From: Pseudomonas simiae
GTDB lineage: Bacteria; Pseudomonadota; Gammaproteobacteria; Pseudomonadales; Pseudomonadaceae
Direction of reading: 5' to 3'
Length of the DNA: 64,000 nt
Assembly: GCF_900111895.1 (NCBI RefSeq)
Contig: NZ_FOKB01000002.1
Span: forward strand, 1-64,000
The position numbers and the translations under genes are program-made. Below, piece after piece: positions 63,741-64,000 of this stretch. The notes beneath the pieces were generated by a model. That model saw only the letters and a program-made list of their open reading frames with translations. It was not told the origin of the DNA and ran no database searches. The first letter of the stretch is position 1. Each line of letters begins with the position of its first letter.

Positions 63741-64000
63741 TCAACCCAGTGACACTCCCAAGTGCTTTATGCGGTGATACAGGGTTCTTTTGGGAACGCC
63801 CAGTTCGGTTGCCGCACTGTCCACACAATGGCTATTTTGGCGCAGGCACTCTTCAATCAACGATTTTTCCATCTGATGCATGCGCGCCTTCAGGCCCATC
63901 TCTATTTCCTGTCGGGTGATCACGGTTGCTGAAAGCGGAGGCAGGCCCAATACAAAGCGCTTCGCCGTAGATCGAAGCTCGCGGACATTGCCCTTCCAGG
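63741..64000 (-). CDS. rspR: RspR, HrpRS-type sigma54 enhancer-binding protein (partial)
   Basis: C-terminal end of an NtrC-type activator cut by the right edge of the window. Visible are the AAA+ sensor II region WKGNVRELRSTAKRFVLG and the Fis-type helix-turn-helix VDSAATELGVPKRTLYHRIKHLG. HrpR and HrpS look the same over this stretch, so which one it is cannot be told; P. fluorescens SBW25 has a single RspR as I recall. It should activate the sigma54 promoter of rspL. Confidence 0.87.
   Translation of the reverse strand, partial: WKGNVRELRSTAKRFVLGLPPLSATVITRQEIEMGLKARMHQMEKSLIEECLRQNSHCVDSAATELGVPKRTLYHRIKHLGVSLG

Noticed and set aside
1..64000. CRISPR arrays, insertion sequences, prophage or integrase genes
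   Set aside because: No regular direct-repeat array, transposase, integrase or phage structural gene was recognised; the only repeat element is the REP pair near 10.07 kb.

Overview
The window is chromosomal DNA of a Pseudomonas of the fluorescens group. It opens in the last bases of a 5S rRNA gene. It carries the blocks pqiA-pqiA-pqiB, mksBEF, rimI and carbonic anhydrase, plus czcCBA, OprD-type porins and Pseudomonas-type REP elements. It ends in an Hrp1-type type III secretion (T3SS) cluster of the kind called rsp/rsc in P. fluorescens. No insertion sequence, prophage or CRISPR array was seen.

Left part (1-37.9 kb), ordinary chromosome: envelope lipid transport (two single-domain PqiA proteins and a six-MCE PqiB), the MksBEF condensin, the probable DNA polymerase III psi subunit with RimI, a beta-carbonic anhydrase, a small SET-domain protein, a secreted acid phosphatase-like enzyme, three carboxylate or sugar-acid transporters (AtoE, MHS and GntP types), the CzcCBA metal efflux pump with its two-component system, an OprD porin, a DUF2790 protein, a soluble PAS-PAS chemoreceptor, and a run of metabolic genes (flavin reductase, AraC regulator, LysE exporter, DdlA, PgeF, gamma-glutamyltransferase, PhzF-like).

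Middle (37.9-46.4 kb): a 1432-residue AvrE-family effector gene (RopE type) behind an hrp box. Tail to tail with it is a three-gene operon for terpenoid metabolism: a class I terpene synthase fused in one polypeptide to a cytochrome P450, a SAM-dependent methyltransferase, and a type I isopentenyl-diphosphate isomerase. A tRNA-Met gene follows. This operon, lying between an effector and the T3SS sigma factor, is the most unusual content of the window.

Right part (46.5-64 kb): the T3SS in two convergent operons. rspL (HrpL sigma factor) reads left from a sigma54-type promoter. rspJ-rscV-rspQ-rscN-rspO-rspP-rscQ-rscR-rscS-rscT-rscU reads right from an hrp box. rspA-rspB-rscJ-rspD-rspE-rspF-rspG-rscC-rspT-rspV reads left from a second hrp box, and an rspR-type sigma54 activator runs off the right edge. 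The likely cascade is RspR -> sigma54 -> rspL -> hrp boxes -> apparatus and effector. The core apparatus looks complete. No HrpZ-type harpin, HrpK-type translocator or effector chaperone gene is present in the window. rscQ is a single gene with a credible internal start for its C-terminal SpoA domain.
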